A stretch of 33,590 bases of DNA, taken from the NCBI GenBank assembly GCA_034698045.1, contig JAQGAU010000233.1, forward strand, positions 1 through 33,590, given 5' to 3'. How positions within the stretch are numbered: the first letter of the stretch is position 1; each line of letters opens with the position of its first letter. The translations under genes and the position numbers were made by a program. Positions 19,068 to 28,824 of this stretch are shown piece after piece. The DNA is from Paramacrobiotus richtersi. Taxonomy: Eukaryota > Tardigrada > Eutardigrada > Parachela > Macrobiotidae. The notes beneath the pieces are model-generated. The model was not told the origin of the DNA. It was given only the letters and a program-made list of their open reading frames with translations, and ran no database searches.

Positions 19068-19265
19068 AATCGTATGGAGCTGTTCAAGCTTTTCTCGAAT
19101 CCGCAGGCAATTAAGTTATTTTAATTGTTCACAAAAATTAATGGTTGCCATGCATAATTATTAACTGCAGTACCATGATTCGGTTGGTTCGATTGCGCAC
19201 AGCGTGAAGTTAAGCACGTAGTCTGCAGAGCTTGGAACAGTTAATCGCTGCTAACGTAGTACTCA
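19068..19265. promoter_or_regulatory. Shared divergent promoter region (198 bp)
   Basis: The start codons of the ropporin-like gene (minus) and the Ly6/mucin-like gene (plus) point away from each other with 198 bp between them. All upstream signals and both 5' leaders must fit here unless upstream exons exist. I see AT-rich sequence but no confident TATA box. Confidence 0.5.
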
Positions 19266-21647
19266 ATGATCATGTTGTTTATACGCGTACGAGCGCTTTT
19301 CATGACGACCTTTCTGGGATTATTTTGTTCGGATGCTTCAGGTGATCTGTGTTACCCAGTACAATTTAGATACGAAAATTTGCTTAACACGGGAACTTTC
19401 TTGTTCATAGGGTTCTCCGATCCCCATGGATCTTTGTTCGTCCGGGAACCAGGATCTCGCAACGATAAGTCAAAGGATGAACTCCTTCCGAATGGGTGGG
19501 TACGTGTACAGGCCCTTCCATCCATAATATGCTGGACGTCCGGTTTTTAGAAACGCCAAGGAGATTCTGCGTCACGAGGACCCAGTGGTCGGTTTCCGAG
19601 AGAGATCACTTTCCCGATGATGAACTGTCTGAACTGTAATGACAAGTTCATGCCCAGCTGCGTCAATGACTTGACACAGTATAATTACTCGAATCCGGCC
19701 CACTGGGCTACATGGCCGGCGTATCTCAGTCAGGTCATCTGCTGGCAAGGATGTCACATCAGAGGAGAATACACTTGTAAGTCACATCTTTTTTCGTACT
19801 CAAGCCAGCAGCTACTGATGCAGAAGAACAAAGTAATGGCATCTTTCTGTAAGTGCGCTAGAAACGTTGTAATGCGAATTCAAAACGCCTTTGGTTTACC
19901 TTTTGAAATACTAAGTTCTTTTTCTCCAGCACTTGCCATGCCAAGATCGCATCATACCCAAGTTCTTGTTTTTTAAGATTACGTGTCTGTAATTGTTCCT
20001 AATTTCCAGCAAGTGGTACACTACAGAATTTCTATCGTGCTTGCGGTGAAGCCGACGACTTTCTGGCACTCTGGGGCCTGACCTTCCCCACGAACGACAC
20101 ATTTGCCTGCAAACGCTGGAAGACCGACGCCGGGGCACGGGCTCTCCACTGCCGCTGTCGGACGCCGGTGTGCAACGCCGCAGCTACCAAAGCCAATCTG
20201 GAAAGCTTACCGGTGGACCAGTATCCGGATGATGTTTGGGTACACTCGTAAGCGGATGTTTTTCCACAGCAAATTGAAGAAATAGGGAGTTTATGATCTT
20301 GTAGTTTGGGTACGAACCACCAATGCTGATAACCACTGGGAGTACCACCAGTACGTCAAGTACAACGACAACTACCGAGACACCCACAACGACCAGTGCT
20401 GACACATCTACTGTGACAACAACTTCAACATCGACAACTTCTGATACTTCCACCGTGGCAACCAGTGAAGCTTCCTCCGTCACAACAACAGCACCAACAA
20501 CCGAAACATCTACAATTCCAGCAACGATTACGGTTCCATCGACAACGGAAACTTCGACTATATCATCGCTACCGGAAGTTGTAACTGAGTTGCTAACCAC
20601 AGTGCCGACCGAAGCATCGACCGTAACAGAAACGTCAACACCGTTACCAATGACTGAGGCTTCAACAACAGCGTTGCCGATCACAACTGAGACTGTGACA
20701 ACGACTTCCGATCTATCGACGTCAACGGAGATGCCAGCATTAAGTATGAACACAAGGGTAACCGTTTTTATGGCATTGACAGCGAGCGTTGGAATTGCAG
20801 CTAATTTATCAGCAGTTTCTGAAATGAGTTTGCCTACAGAGGAATCCGTATCGTCTGCAGAAGAGACGACTTTGCTATTCACCGAATCATCGACACACGA
20901 CGAAGCGTCCTCAAGCCATAGGTATAACGCTAACCATGACCAGAGAATCATGCTTCCTCCTGTGGACGAAACATTCGAGCTTTCTGAGGACGACACAACA
21001 ATGGTGCGTTTGCATTAAGTTCGATCAAATCCATAGTTTTTTCAGAGGCGCTCAACTAATGTTTTATACTGCGTGCCTTTTTTTACAAAACCGACATAGC
21101 AGTTCTTTGAGAATCGTCTTCCATTCTACTCCAGGAAACTGGTCAATACTGTTCCTTACAGGAAGAGAATCTTGCGCCGATCACCTCAGAAGTCATCCAT
21201 AGTGCCACACAGTGGCGAACGTTGACGCCTCACCTGGCAAGCCGGGTCGGTCTAGAAGGGACTCCATCGCAAACCACCGTAAGGATGCTCTGGCATTGTG
21301 CAACATTGAGTGATTCTTCTCTTATTGTTTGAGTCGGATTCTCCTGGTTTTGTTGTTCTTTGCAGACTTTGTCTACACATCCAGTAAACCTAACGACTGA
21401 TCAAATGTCAACAAGTACTCATCCAACAACACACGATATCGATGATGATGGGGAAGACGAGGAGCAAGAAGAAATGCCCGTGCTCATCATTAAGGGAGTT
21501 TCCCCGCGATATGTCCTTGTTCCCGGTTACAATCAAGGAAGACCACTTCCTCAGATCGAAACGACAACAAGCGCAAGCCAGAACCAGTGCGTTGCGCATC
21601 ATGAATATCGGTTGTACAAAGGTTCTTTTAACGTATGGGTTTTGTAG
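19266..21647 (+). CDS. Secreted Ly6-like protein with Thr/Ser-rich mucin stalk (6 exons)
   Basis: Exons 19266-19499, 19551-19776, 20010-20239, 20305-21003, 21162-21278 and 21366-21647 join in consistent phase for 595 residues. The N-terminus is a signal peptide (MIMLFIRVRALFMTTFLGLF). Cysteines in exons 2-3 run CLNCNDKFMPSCVN, VICWQGCHI, FYRACGEA, ACKRW and ending CRCRTPVCN. That terminal C-x-C-x4-CN pattern and the overall spacing suggest a Ly6/quiver-type three-finger domain. Exon 4 begins with about 130 residues dominated by Thr and Ser, an expected O-glycosylated stalk, then a weakly hydrophobic stretch. Exons 5-6 encode an acidic tail. No convincing GPI or membrane anchor is seen; an alternative splice near 21622-21651 would give a hydrophobic end FCWKFPFIFAG. 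Bases 19352-19420 could themselves be a 69-bp in-frame intron (GTGATC to CATAG), so exon 1 is uncertain. Partners are unknown. Confidence 0.7.
20320..20740 (+). repeat. Low-complexity ACA/ACT/TCA-rich tract encoding the mucin stalk
   Basis: Imperfect repetition of Thr and Ser codons with occasional Glu, Val, Pro and Ala. The antisense strand stays open for 270 codons only because of this composition. It is not a clean tandem array. Confidence 0.7.
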
Positions 21648-21739
21648 GTGTTTCTCGCTTGGAATGCTGCGGTTCTGCTGGAAGTTTCCCTTCATTTTTG
21701 CCGGTTAAAGCAAGCTTTCTTACTTTCTCGATTAACTGT

Positions 21740-21745
21740 TTTATT
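21740..21745 (-). terminator. Poly(A) signal AATAAA for the eIF4E family gene
   Basis: AATAAA on the minus strand lies about 204 bases after the eIF4E-like stop codon. It is a plausible cleavage signal. The convergent plus-strand gene ends only 93 bases away, so the two 3' UTRs may overlap. Confidence 0.4.
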
Positions 21746-21948
21746 TCTTATGATCATTCTACCACGCACAATGTACTGTAGATGAGATGTAAAGATAAGT
21801 GATGAAACTGTTTGCATCGATTACATGAATATACACGGTATAAATGACAATCGGAACCAAAGTGCAAACAGTTGTACAGTACGATACACAACACAAAATG
21901 CGAAGGCTTCACTGAAGCATTCAAGCGGCCGCGCAAAACCGGAAGTAT

Positions 21949-23675
21949 TCAAGCGGCTGATCGCAATCGTTCCAATCGACTGACAATCTCCTGCTGGTTA
22001 TGCAACGCCATCGCATTCCGATTGCCCTTATCGTGCATCTCCTTGTGCGAGCAGTAATCAAACGGAATCTCTCTGGCATTCAGGAGATTCATAATCTGCG
22101 CTAGCCGCGTCCCAACGGCGATCACCGCGTCCGCTTCGTTATTGGCCATCCACACTTGGAAACGGTACTCGTCGCCGCGATTGCAAAAGTAGCAGCCGTT
22201 CACGGGGTCGTTGTAGTCCCCAAACTGCTCCCCGATCAACGCCATCAAAATCTCCTTCCAGTAGAAATCCACCTGGGTGGACTGTTTGCCACGCAAGGGG
22301 ATACTGTAGCGCCACATGCCGCCTAAAAAATAAGATTGCTTTTGTCAGGGTTCAGTCTGAAAAGCGCAGGTTACTGACGACGTTTCGCCTTATCGATTTA
22401 TTTATTATCTGATTTCGTAAATTTATTTGATTTGTTGATTGTAAATTTGATGTATTTATCTGATTAATTTGTCTAATTATCAATTCTTTATAAGTTTTTC
22501 GAAGTAATCTTGATTTAATAATTTAATTTTTACTCAATGACAAGATACTATAGGATGCGAGTTGATATTACCAGATATGAAAAAATTACTAATTTCGGGA
22601 ATAAATTACAACAAACTCTTATACCAAGAAATTACACAAAATTCGTTTAAAAACTTTACAAGAAAATTGATTAATTAATTATTTAACAAGGAAAAGTATA
22701 ATTTCCTAAGGTTTATTTTTTTTATGGCAATGTCTCCGTAAACTAAAGCAGCTACAAATGGATCCGCAAGGCAGAAGATTTTTCCGCAAATAAGCTCCAT
22801 GCACAGTTGGCAGAAAGAAAGAATGTTCCACAAGAAATTTCCATCATATTAGCAACCAAGCTGCAGCGTTCCCGGAAACCTCAGGTTTACTATTCAGTTG
22901 GTAGCCAGCAAAAGTTTTCATTGGCTGCAGTGATCAAAATATTCTACCACAAAATCTCCAGTTCTGGCAACACTTTACGCAACTGTCACTTCAGAAGCCT
23001 CGAAGTTACGAGCTTACCTTTAGCATTCTTGACATCCTCCCATGCCGCCCGAATAACCGGTGTCTCCGTATTCGGTCCCTTCCCTCCGCGAAAAAACATA
23101 TAATCCTGCTGGCGCGCGGTCTCCGTCGGCCGCGGCATACTATGAAACCCCCGGAAGAACGCCTCCACCGTATCGAACACGCCCACCGACTGAATACCGG
23201 CGTTCCAGTCGGCACCTTTCCGGCGCGTGGCCCCGTTCATATGGTACCAGGTCCACGCCGTCTCCAGTGGATGCAGCTCGTACTCTTCCTCCGCGGTCTT
23301 CTCGACTGGGTCCTCATCCACAATGGGTTCCTCGTCGGGGTTCGACTGGACGGGAGTGGATACACCGTTCCGCAATGTTTTGGTGTGCTCATCCAACTGG
23401 GACACGAGGAACCCGGGGATGAAGGAGTCTTTGGGAGGTGCTGGTGGGGAGGGCGGTTCGTCGGTTGGTTCGGTGGTGGATTCGTCCGTTTCCATTGGGA
23501 TTGTGGGTTCTGGTGGGGAAGCCAACTTTTCCGCAGGTCTCTCGGTGTTTGCGGATGTTTTCATGAGACCCGTTGGGATGGGTTGGATGGGTTCTTTGGG
23601 GATGTTTACAGGTGGATGTCGGGAAACTGTCGGAATGGATGGTGGGACGAACTGAATGGGATCTTCTGAAACCAT
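21949..23675 (-). CDS. eIF4E family cap-binding protein, eIF4E3-leaning (2 exons)
   Basis: Exons 23675-23018 and 22322-21949 join in phase 1 across a 695-bp AT-rich intron, restoring NAKGGMWRYSIPL; 343 residues. The family binds the mRNA 5' cap and either starts or represses translation. A Pro/Glu/Thr-rich, probably disordered extension of about 130 residues precedes the core, which starts HPLETAW (H135). The two cap-stacking tryptophans appear as W157 (ADWNAG) and W212 (RAAWEDVKN). The tryptophan that in human eIF4E (W73) contacts eIF4G and 4E-BPs is Phe here (F174, in FDTVEAFF). The second half, WKEILMALIGEQF followed by a CNRGDEYRFQVW segment, looks closer to eIF4E3 than to eIF4E1 or 4EHP. 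ATG 23675 was chosen because an acceptor (CTAACAG) sits five bases before it, suggesting a 5' UTR intron. Class assignment is tentative. Confidence 0.88.
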
Positions 23676-24584
23676 AGCTTCTGTTAGGAGTGCAGTGCAG
23701 TAAAAACTCAAGATTGTGTGGATCAAGTAAAATAACAAGCAACCATTCAAAACTGGAAGATTCAGATTACAAAAATATGATCGATTCTGGATTGACAACT
23801 TTTGCAACTGGCCGACCGCCCAGCAGCGGCATATACCTTAACCGTTTACGATACCCGTCGTACGCGTCCGGACCACGTATACTACCAATACCGATAAACT
23901 AAATACTTATTTTCGTTATTTTTAGATTTCATTAAGTGAATTTATATCTGTTCAGTATAATTAATACATAACTAAACTCGTTAAGTTGGTTCATGTTTTC
24001 GTCCGTTGTTTATGTAATCGCAGTTAATTCCCAATTTCCCATGAACAAGTACCACTAACACTGTGTACGCATTTGTGTTGATGTGCCGCATTCTTTAATT
24101 TACAATTTATGTTCATATTTATATAGGAATACTGTTGTAAATTGTATTACTTACTTTGCAAATAATAATTTGCAGTTAACTATATATTTAAAAAATTAAC
24201 AATTTGTAATAATTTCCAGTAACATTACAAAAAGGCGACCTAAATAAAACACCGATTGATTGAGGAGTCAGTCTATCACTGATTACATATAAATGGTATC
24301 GGCAAGGTATGCAAAAGTTTTGTGGTTATAGTATGTAACAGTAACCAGAGGCACGTTTCTCGAAAATTACCATTTAGATTTACGATAGTTTAATCATAAC
24401 TGTTACACTGAGCTCGTAGACAACCTGACCTCTTGATTTCTTGAATAATTACATTATTTTCCCAGTTAAAATTCACCTTCATTTACTAGTAATCGACTCA
24501 TCTGTAAAGAATTTTTTTGTAATTCCTGTGATATAGCGTTAAAAAAATTCTTCAAGAATTCTGAAAAAGTTACGAAACAATTTA
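23676..24584. other. 5' flank of the eIF4E family gene and AT-rich intergenic DNA
   Basis: The first part probably contains a 5' UTR intron ending CTCCTAACAG at about 23681, so the promoter lies further right. The rest is AT-rich with no open frame of note and no gene seen. Confidence 0.5.
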
Positions 24585-24950
24585 CTAAACCAGAGGTATT
24601 TCGTTTAAATTGCCGAATGTCTTGTTGAATTTACCAAAAATAATGCTTTTCATCTCGGGTGTCATTTCAATCAGTCCCGGCTTCAAAACCGCTGCATAGG
24701 ATGATCCACGCGACGGCCATGCTCCATGATACTGGCGAGCCTGTAGACTGGCTTGTGCTGCTTTGTACTTGCTGTTCTCAATGGTCAGCGTTCCCGTTAA
24801 ACCTGACTTATCCATGGTCCGCGCATTTAGAACCACTGGCTTTTCCGGCAGTGGTGGCACTCGCAATGGAACAGGCATGGCCTGATTCGTCGGACTGTTG
24901 ACGTTGGAGCGGCCGCTGCGTCGTTTGGGTTTCTTGGCTGCATTATGCAT
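24585..24950 (-). CDS. Small basic protein of unknown function
   Basis: A single-exon frame of 121 residues from ATG 24950 (a second in-frame possibility, none better). The N-terminus is rich in Lys/Arg (AAKKPKRRSGRS), followed by a Pro-rich part (MPVPLRVPPLPEKP) and a C-terminal block with hydrophobic-charged alternation (MTPEMKSIIFGKFNKTFGNL). There is no signal peptide or membrane segment. The basic start could be a nuclear or nucleic-acid-binding segment. I do not recognise the family. Codon composition is balanced and unlike the AT-rich DNA downstream, which supports it being real. A second frame ends only 18 bases upstream on the same strand. Confidence 0.5.
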   Translation of the reverse strand: MHNAAKKPKRRSGRSNVNSPTNQAMPVPLRVPPLPEKPVVLNARTMDKSGLTGTLTIENSKYKAAQASLQARQYHGAWPSRGSSYAAVLKPGLIEMTPEMKSIIFGKFNKTFGNLNEIPLV

Positions 24951-24968
24951 CCCTGGTTTGTAGTGAAA

Positions 24969-25178
24969 CTACCGAAATTTGGAAGGAATGATGGTTGTAA
25001 ACGCTGGCTGTTTATCTGCTAGAATTGACAGTCTATGAACGTGTGAATTGTCTGGCTTGCTGCTGTCTCTGTATCGTCTCAGACAAATGTCACAAATCGA
25101 AGCATCCGACTCACGACGTGGCGAATCGCACGCCTTCCTGGATGCGTCTGTTTCCATGGCAGTTACGTTGCGCTTCAT
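24969..25178 (-). CDS. Possible small frame upstream of the basic protein
   Basis: ATG 25178 opens 69 codons on the minus strand with a short Cys pair motif (ICDICLRRYRDSSK) and many Arg, Asp and Ser residues. It stops 18 bases before the ATG of the next minus-strand gene. It could be an upstream ORF on the same mRNA, a mis-joined first exon or chance. No donor of the right phase joins the two frames. Confidence 0.25.
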   Translation of the reverse strand: MKRNVTAMETDASRKACDSPRRESDASICDICLRRYRDSSKPDNSHVHRLSILADKQPAFTTIIPSKFR

Positions 25179-25804
25179 CTAAACACGAGCAAACGGAATT
25201 CGATCCAGTGCCGACTGCGCATTTGTTCAACGAATCCACTAACACACCGGATAGAGCAGAATCAACTGCCGTAATAAGGAGCTAGCGGCCGCATAGATAA
25301 ACATTTTGTATCACTGTCGCAAAAAGAAAAATTTCTTTCGCATACTACTGCCACAAAAAGCATTGGAATTATAGAAGACTGACAACAGATCTTTCTTTCC
25401 GCGAGATAGGTGTACTCTTCAACAGTACTTGGTTAATCTAGCGCACACATAACAAAACTGAAAAATTTCTACATGTACAGATTACGCACTTCTGAGGAAA
25501 CGCTTAACCAGAATTTGTCGAAAATTTGCTTAATCGCAGGACGAGCAACATTAATGGTTGCTACAGCGCAAAACATTCCATAAATGATAAATGTCTCTTA
25601 GACCTTGACAACAAGGCACAAAGGGCACCATAAACATCGAGATACTTTTACAAAACATCTGAAATTTGATTGTGCAATCCGTCATGTGTACACAACGCTC
25701 CGTGCTTGTTTTACCCAGCCCGTCCTGCGCTACTTCCAACTACTCGCCCGTCGGCCGCTCGTAAATCCTGTTCATTTTTTATCTGATTTCCCACTCCCCC
25801 TGCT
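25179..25804. other. Divergent intergenic region
   Basis: Lies between two oppositely transcribed genes, so it should contain both promoters. A pyrimidine-rich stretch directly precedes ATG 25805 (CCCACTCCCCCTGCT). No gene or strong repeat is seen. Confidence 0.45.
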
Positions 25805-27842
25805 ATGGGCGACGCAGGGGACGCGGGCAGCTGGATGCCCGGTTTCATGCAGACCACCTTCGGGTATGTGGAGGATGTGTGGGTCAAGGGACCCGCACTG
25901 CTCTCGGACTACGCCAATCTGGCCAAGGAGACGTGGAAGGCGTACACGGAGTCCCAGTCGAAGAGATTTGATAATCTACCCGGTGATCAGCAGCAGAAGT
26001 TGATGAACGCGGGGCTGGATGGGGCCGTGGTGTTTCTGCTGGTTAGTCTGGTGGCGCGCGAGGTCCTGCATCGGGTCGTGGAGCCGTTTATTGCGACACA
26101 TACGAACCCGCCTGGGAAAGGGGTACGGTAGACTTGTGTTTGTTTACGGATGTGTTTTCTAAGCATACGTTCCAAATTTCTTATTCAAACTCGGAAATCA
26201 AACTACATTCATGCCGTTTTGCCGTGTTCTTATTTGCTGTTCAAACCAAACCAAAACTTTTGCAGAACTGAAATTGTTTGCTGTGAAATATCGTTTTAAC
26301 AGGCAAATCTGTTGCAAAACCACGTTTGGATGTACAGTATTCTGATTCCAAACTAAAACTGACAAAGTTGTGATCTTTGAAATCGTTTCAAACCAAGACA
26401 ATTTTATGCTTGTTTTGTAACTGATGGGATATTCGTAGGCCAAGCCCCCCATTTTGACCTTTCAACAAGCCAAGTGGATATTTACCACCATCATCATGTT
26501 CGCCATCTGGCATTCCAACAGTCATATGTTTTTTGATTTCGGCGCTCCCGTGGATTTGGGAGTACTGCTTGTTACGGTTCTAGCAGGGTAAGTTTAGTAA
26601 TTTTATTTAAAAGAGTCTAGTATCGATGTGGAAGATCTTTACAGTGTAGTGATATTTACGTAACTTTAGTCTTATAAAAATAGACTTAAGCTATTACCCT
26701 TTCATTTCTGATGAATTGTAGCATTATGGACCAAAACAATATGCAGCGTAGGTTTCCTAATTAAAGGTACTGATTAAAAGCCTGTTTTGAAGGTAAATCA
26801 TTTTAAACAGCTAACAGAATCATCCGTGGATGATGCCGCTTCTAAGACATCAGGAAAAAAGCATAAGTTATGTACTTATGTAATATTGAAACAGATTACC
26901 GAAAGTACAGTAGTCAACTGCTTTTTGTGCTCTTGATACGTTTGACAAACACGAACATTTCGGCAATGTACGCTTTATCTGAGTGCGTTTACAGTATATG
27001 TAAGAGTAAAGAATCACATACAAAGCGAAATCAAAGCTCTTAGCATTCTCAGGGCGTTTACGCTTTTGACGGCTACTAAATTAGTATGTATTCATATCGG
27101 TACATTTTTAGGTACAGCGATACGTTAAGCAGATACCGTGACATGTGACAAAAATGTCTGTTTCTCAACAGTCGTGTTTATTTACAGGGTAGGCACCGTC
27201 TACCAGACCACCCACTCCCCACCGGCCGCCGCCCTCTTCCTCCTCGTGCCCCTTCTCGCCCTGGCCCCGGTCTCCGTCACCGTGGCCGCCATGCAGCAGG
27301 GACCCTTCTTCACCGACCCTTCCCTCTTCCCCGCCTACCTGGCCGGTATCACGGCGGCCACCGCGCTCTACTTCATCTACGACGCCCCCGAGACCCCGGT
27401 CATCCATCCCGGCAAGTCCCAGCCCACGCCCTTCTGGACCGCCCTCAAGGAAGAACTCGCCGACCTCAAGAATTTCCACCATGCGGCAGCTGTGGGATCG
27501 GCCGCTGGTGTGCGTAAAGGCTCGATTCCCCACGGGAAAACCGTCCAGAAACACGGGGATGTCCCGCATTCCTCCAACCCCGTGGTGCGGGGGATCACCG
27601 GGGTTAAGGATTTCTTTGTGGGGATTGTGTATAAAGTGGCCGGGTTTATCTACATGATCTTCCACTCGATTATGTACGGTGTGGTTGTGATGTTGAGCAA
27701 GGTGCCGGTTGTCGGGAAGTATGTGCATGCGGAGCCGGCGGTTAAGGGACGAGCGGGTACCCGGCCGCCCACGGCGTCACGGTCAGGAGCCGCCGCTCCT
27801 AAGCTGTCTAATCGAGTTTCGAAACGACGTGAAGAAGAATAG
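25805..27842 (+). CDS. Multi-pass membrane protein, unknown family (3 exons)
   Basis: Exons 25805-26122, 26439-26587 and 27188-27842 join in phase 0 and then phase 2, giving 373 residues. Acceptors are ATTCGTAG and TTTACAG; the donor of exon 2 is GTAAGT. About six hydrophobic segments are visible: around residues 70-86 (GAVVFLLVSLVAREVL), 119-131 (WIFTTIIMFAIWH), 143-156 (DLGVLLVTVLAG), then AAALFLLVPLLALAPVSVTV, YLAGITAATALYFIY and GFIYMIFHSIMYGVVVML. There is no cleavable signal peptide. The C-terminal tail is basic and Ser/Pro-rich (RVSKRREEE at the end). Exon 3 is notably C-rich for its first 300 bases. I do not recognise the family; an organelle or ER membrane protein is possible but not shown. 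AATAAA occurs 71 bases after the stop. Confidence 0.7.
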
Positions 27843-27912
27843 GTTCACCCAGGACCAAGCAATACAGTTTTGATGGTTTTTGTCATGTCAGCGAAGCTTG
27901 TGGATGAAATTT

Positions 27913-27918
27913 AATAAA
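27913..27918 (+). terminator. Poly(A) signal AATAAA for the membrane protein gene
   Basis: AATAAA lies 71 bases after the stop at 27842, at typical distance. Confidence 0.55.
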
Positions 27919-28497
27919 GCGCGTGAAAGACTACGCAAATATTAGGACCGATACGTACCCTACGTTTCTTTGGTTTACCCAACGAATTTCGCAGTTCCTG
28001 ACAAAAATCTAAGATTCTATTTCGCGGAACAAACCAAGATAGCCTCGTTGATCCTTTTACAAAATTACCATAAGACGTCTACTGGAGATCTGTGTAATAT
28101 TGTAAGCTGTAATCAAACTGAAATATCAAATGAAGCCTTCGTAAACCTGTCCCCTTCGTAATGAACCATATAATAATTATTACTGTTCACGAAGGACATA
28201 CAGTACGCTACGAATTAGTTGAAAGTGTGGACTGAGGCTACGCGTAATGCTTGTGTTAATTCTGTGACCTTTTACAACTGGATAATATACCGATTAGTGA
28301 TTACTGTTGTCAAAGTGTGACTGTATTTTATTGATAGTAAAACACCAGGTTTCTTGGCTTGTGCTAAGGTACTTTTTGTTGCACCAAAGAACTACAGACC
28401 TTTTTACCTGTGTGGCTAGAGAAGTAAAACAAACAACTAGCTACTTTTCGTGATGTACTTTGGGAAAGCGTTCCGAATCAATCATCGTATATATTGT

Positions 28498-28503
28498 TTT
28501 ATT
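28498..28503 (-). terminator. Poly(A) signal AATAAA for the Cys-rich peptide gene
   Basis: AATAAA on the minus strand about 103 bases after the peptide stop codon at 28606. Confidence 0.5.
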
Positions 28504-28605
28504 TTCCACCGCAAAGCAAAGCAGACAATCAAACGCTACGCACAAACAGAACCTCACACAATTCCTTGCACGGTACACAACACAACAAACCATTACTCTT
28601 GCCGA

Positions 28606-28824
28606 TTACCACTGGTACCAATCGGGATATTTGATGTTATCCTGGCACCACTGCATACTGTTGGGCGGACAGCAACTACAATCACCGCGTCCCGGGGAAC
28701 ACGCGCCACCCCATCCTTGGACGCATCCGGGACTGTTGCTGTGGTGGGGGCGCTGATTGCCCCACTGAGCGGCCGCTAAGTGCAAGCATACCGCCAACAA
28801 GGCCAGGAGGATGCGGAGGAACAT
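28606..28824 (-). CDS. Small secreted cysteine-rich peptide
   Basis: A single exon of 72 residues. MFLRILLALLAVCLHLAAAQ is a clear signal peptide, with cleavage likely after AAA. The mature part of about 52 residues has six cysteines spaced C-x7-C-x6-C-x-C-C-x7-C and is rich in Trp, Gly, Pro and Asn, ending YPDWYQW. Six cysteines would allow three disulphides. The order is not the usual knottin C-C-CC-C-C pattern, and I know no family that fits. It could be a defence, structural or signalling peptide; no activity can be claimed. A poly(A) signal follows and a cluster of nuclear-receptor half-sites lies 245-350 bases upstream. Confidence 0.65.
   Translation of the reverse strand: MFLRILLALLAVCLHLAAAQWGNQRPHHSNSPGCVQGWGGACSPGRGDCSCCPPNSMQWCQDNIKYPDWYQW

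Larger units (their letters stand above)
27843..28605. other. Intergenic 3' flanks of two convergent genes
   Basis: Contains the poly(A) signals for the membrane protein gene (plus) and the Cys-rich peptide gene (minus). No gene is seen; a 63-codon plus frame at 27970-28161 has no recognisable features. Confidence 0.5.

Noticed and set aside
20184-20996. 270-codon minus-strand open frame
   Set aside because: It is antisense to the Thr/Ser-rich exon; ACA/TCA repeats read as Val/Ser-rich protein on the other strand. The plus strand has splice-consistent exons on both sides.
23142-23669. 175-codon plus-strand frame and overlapping plus frames
   Set aside because: Antisense to the eIF4E family exon, whose Pro-rich N-terminus leaves the other strand open; Gly/Trp-rich nonsense composition.
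27165-27728. 187-codon minus-strand frame
   Set aside because: Antisense to the C-rich third exon of the membrane protein gene, which has matching splice phases and hydrophobic helices.
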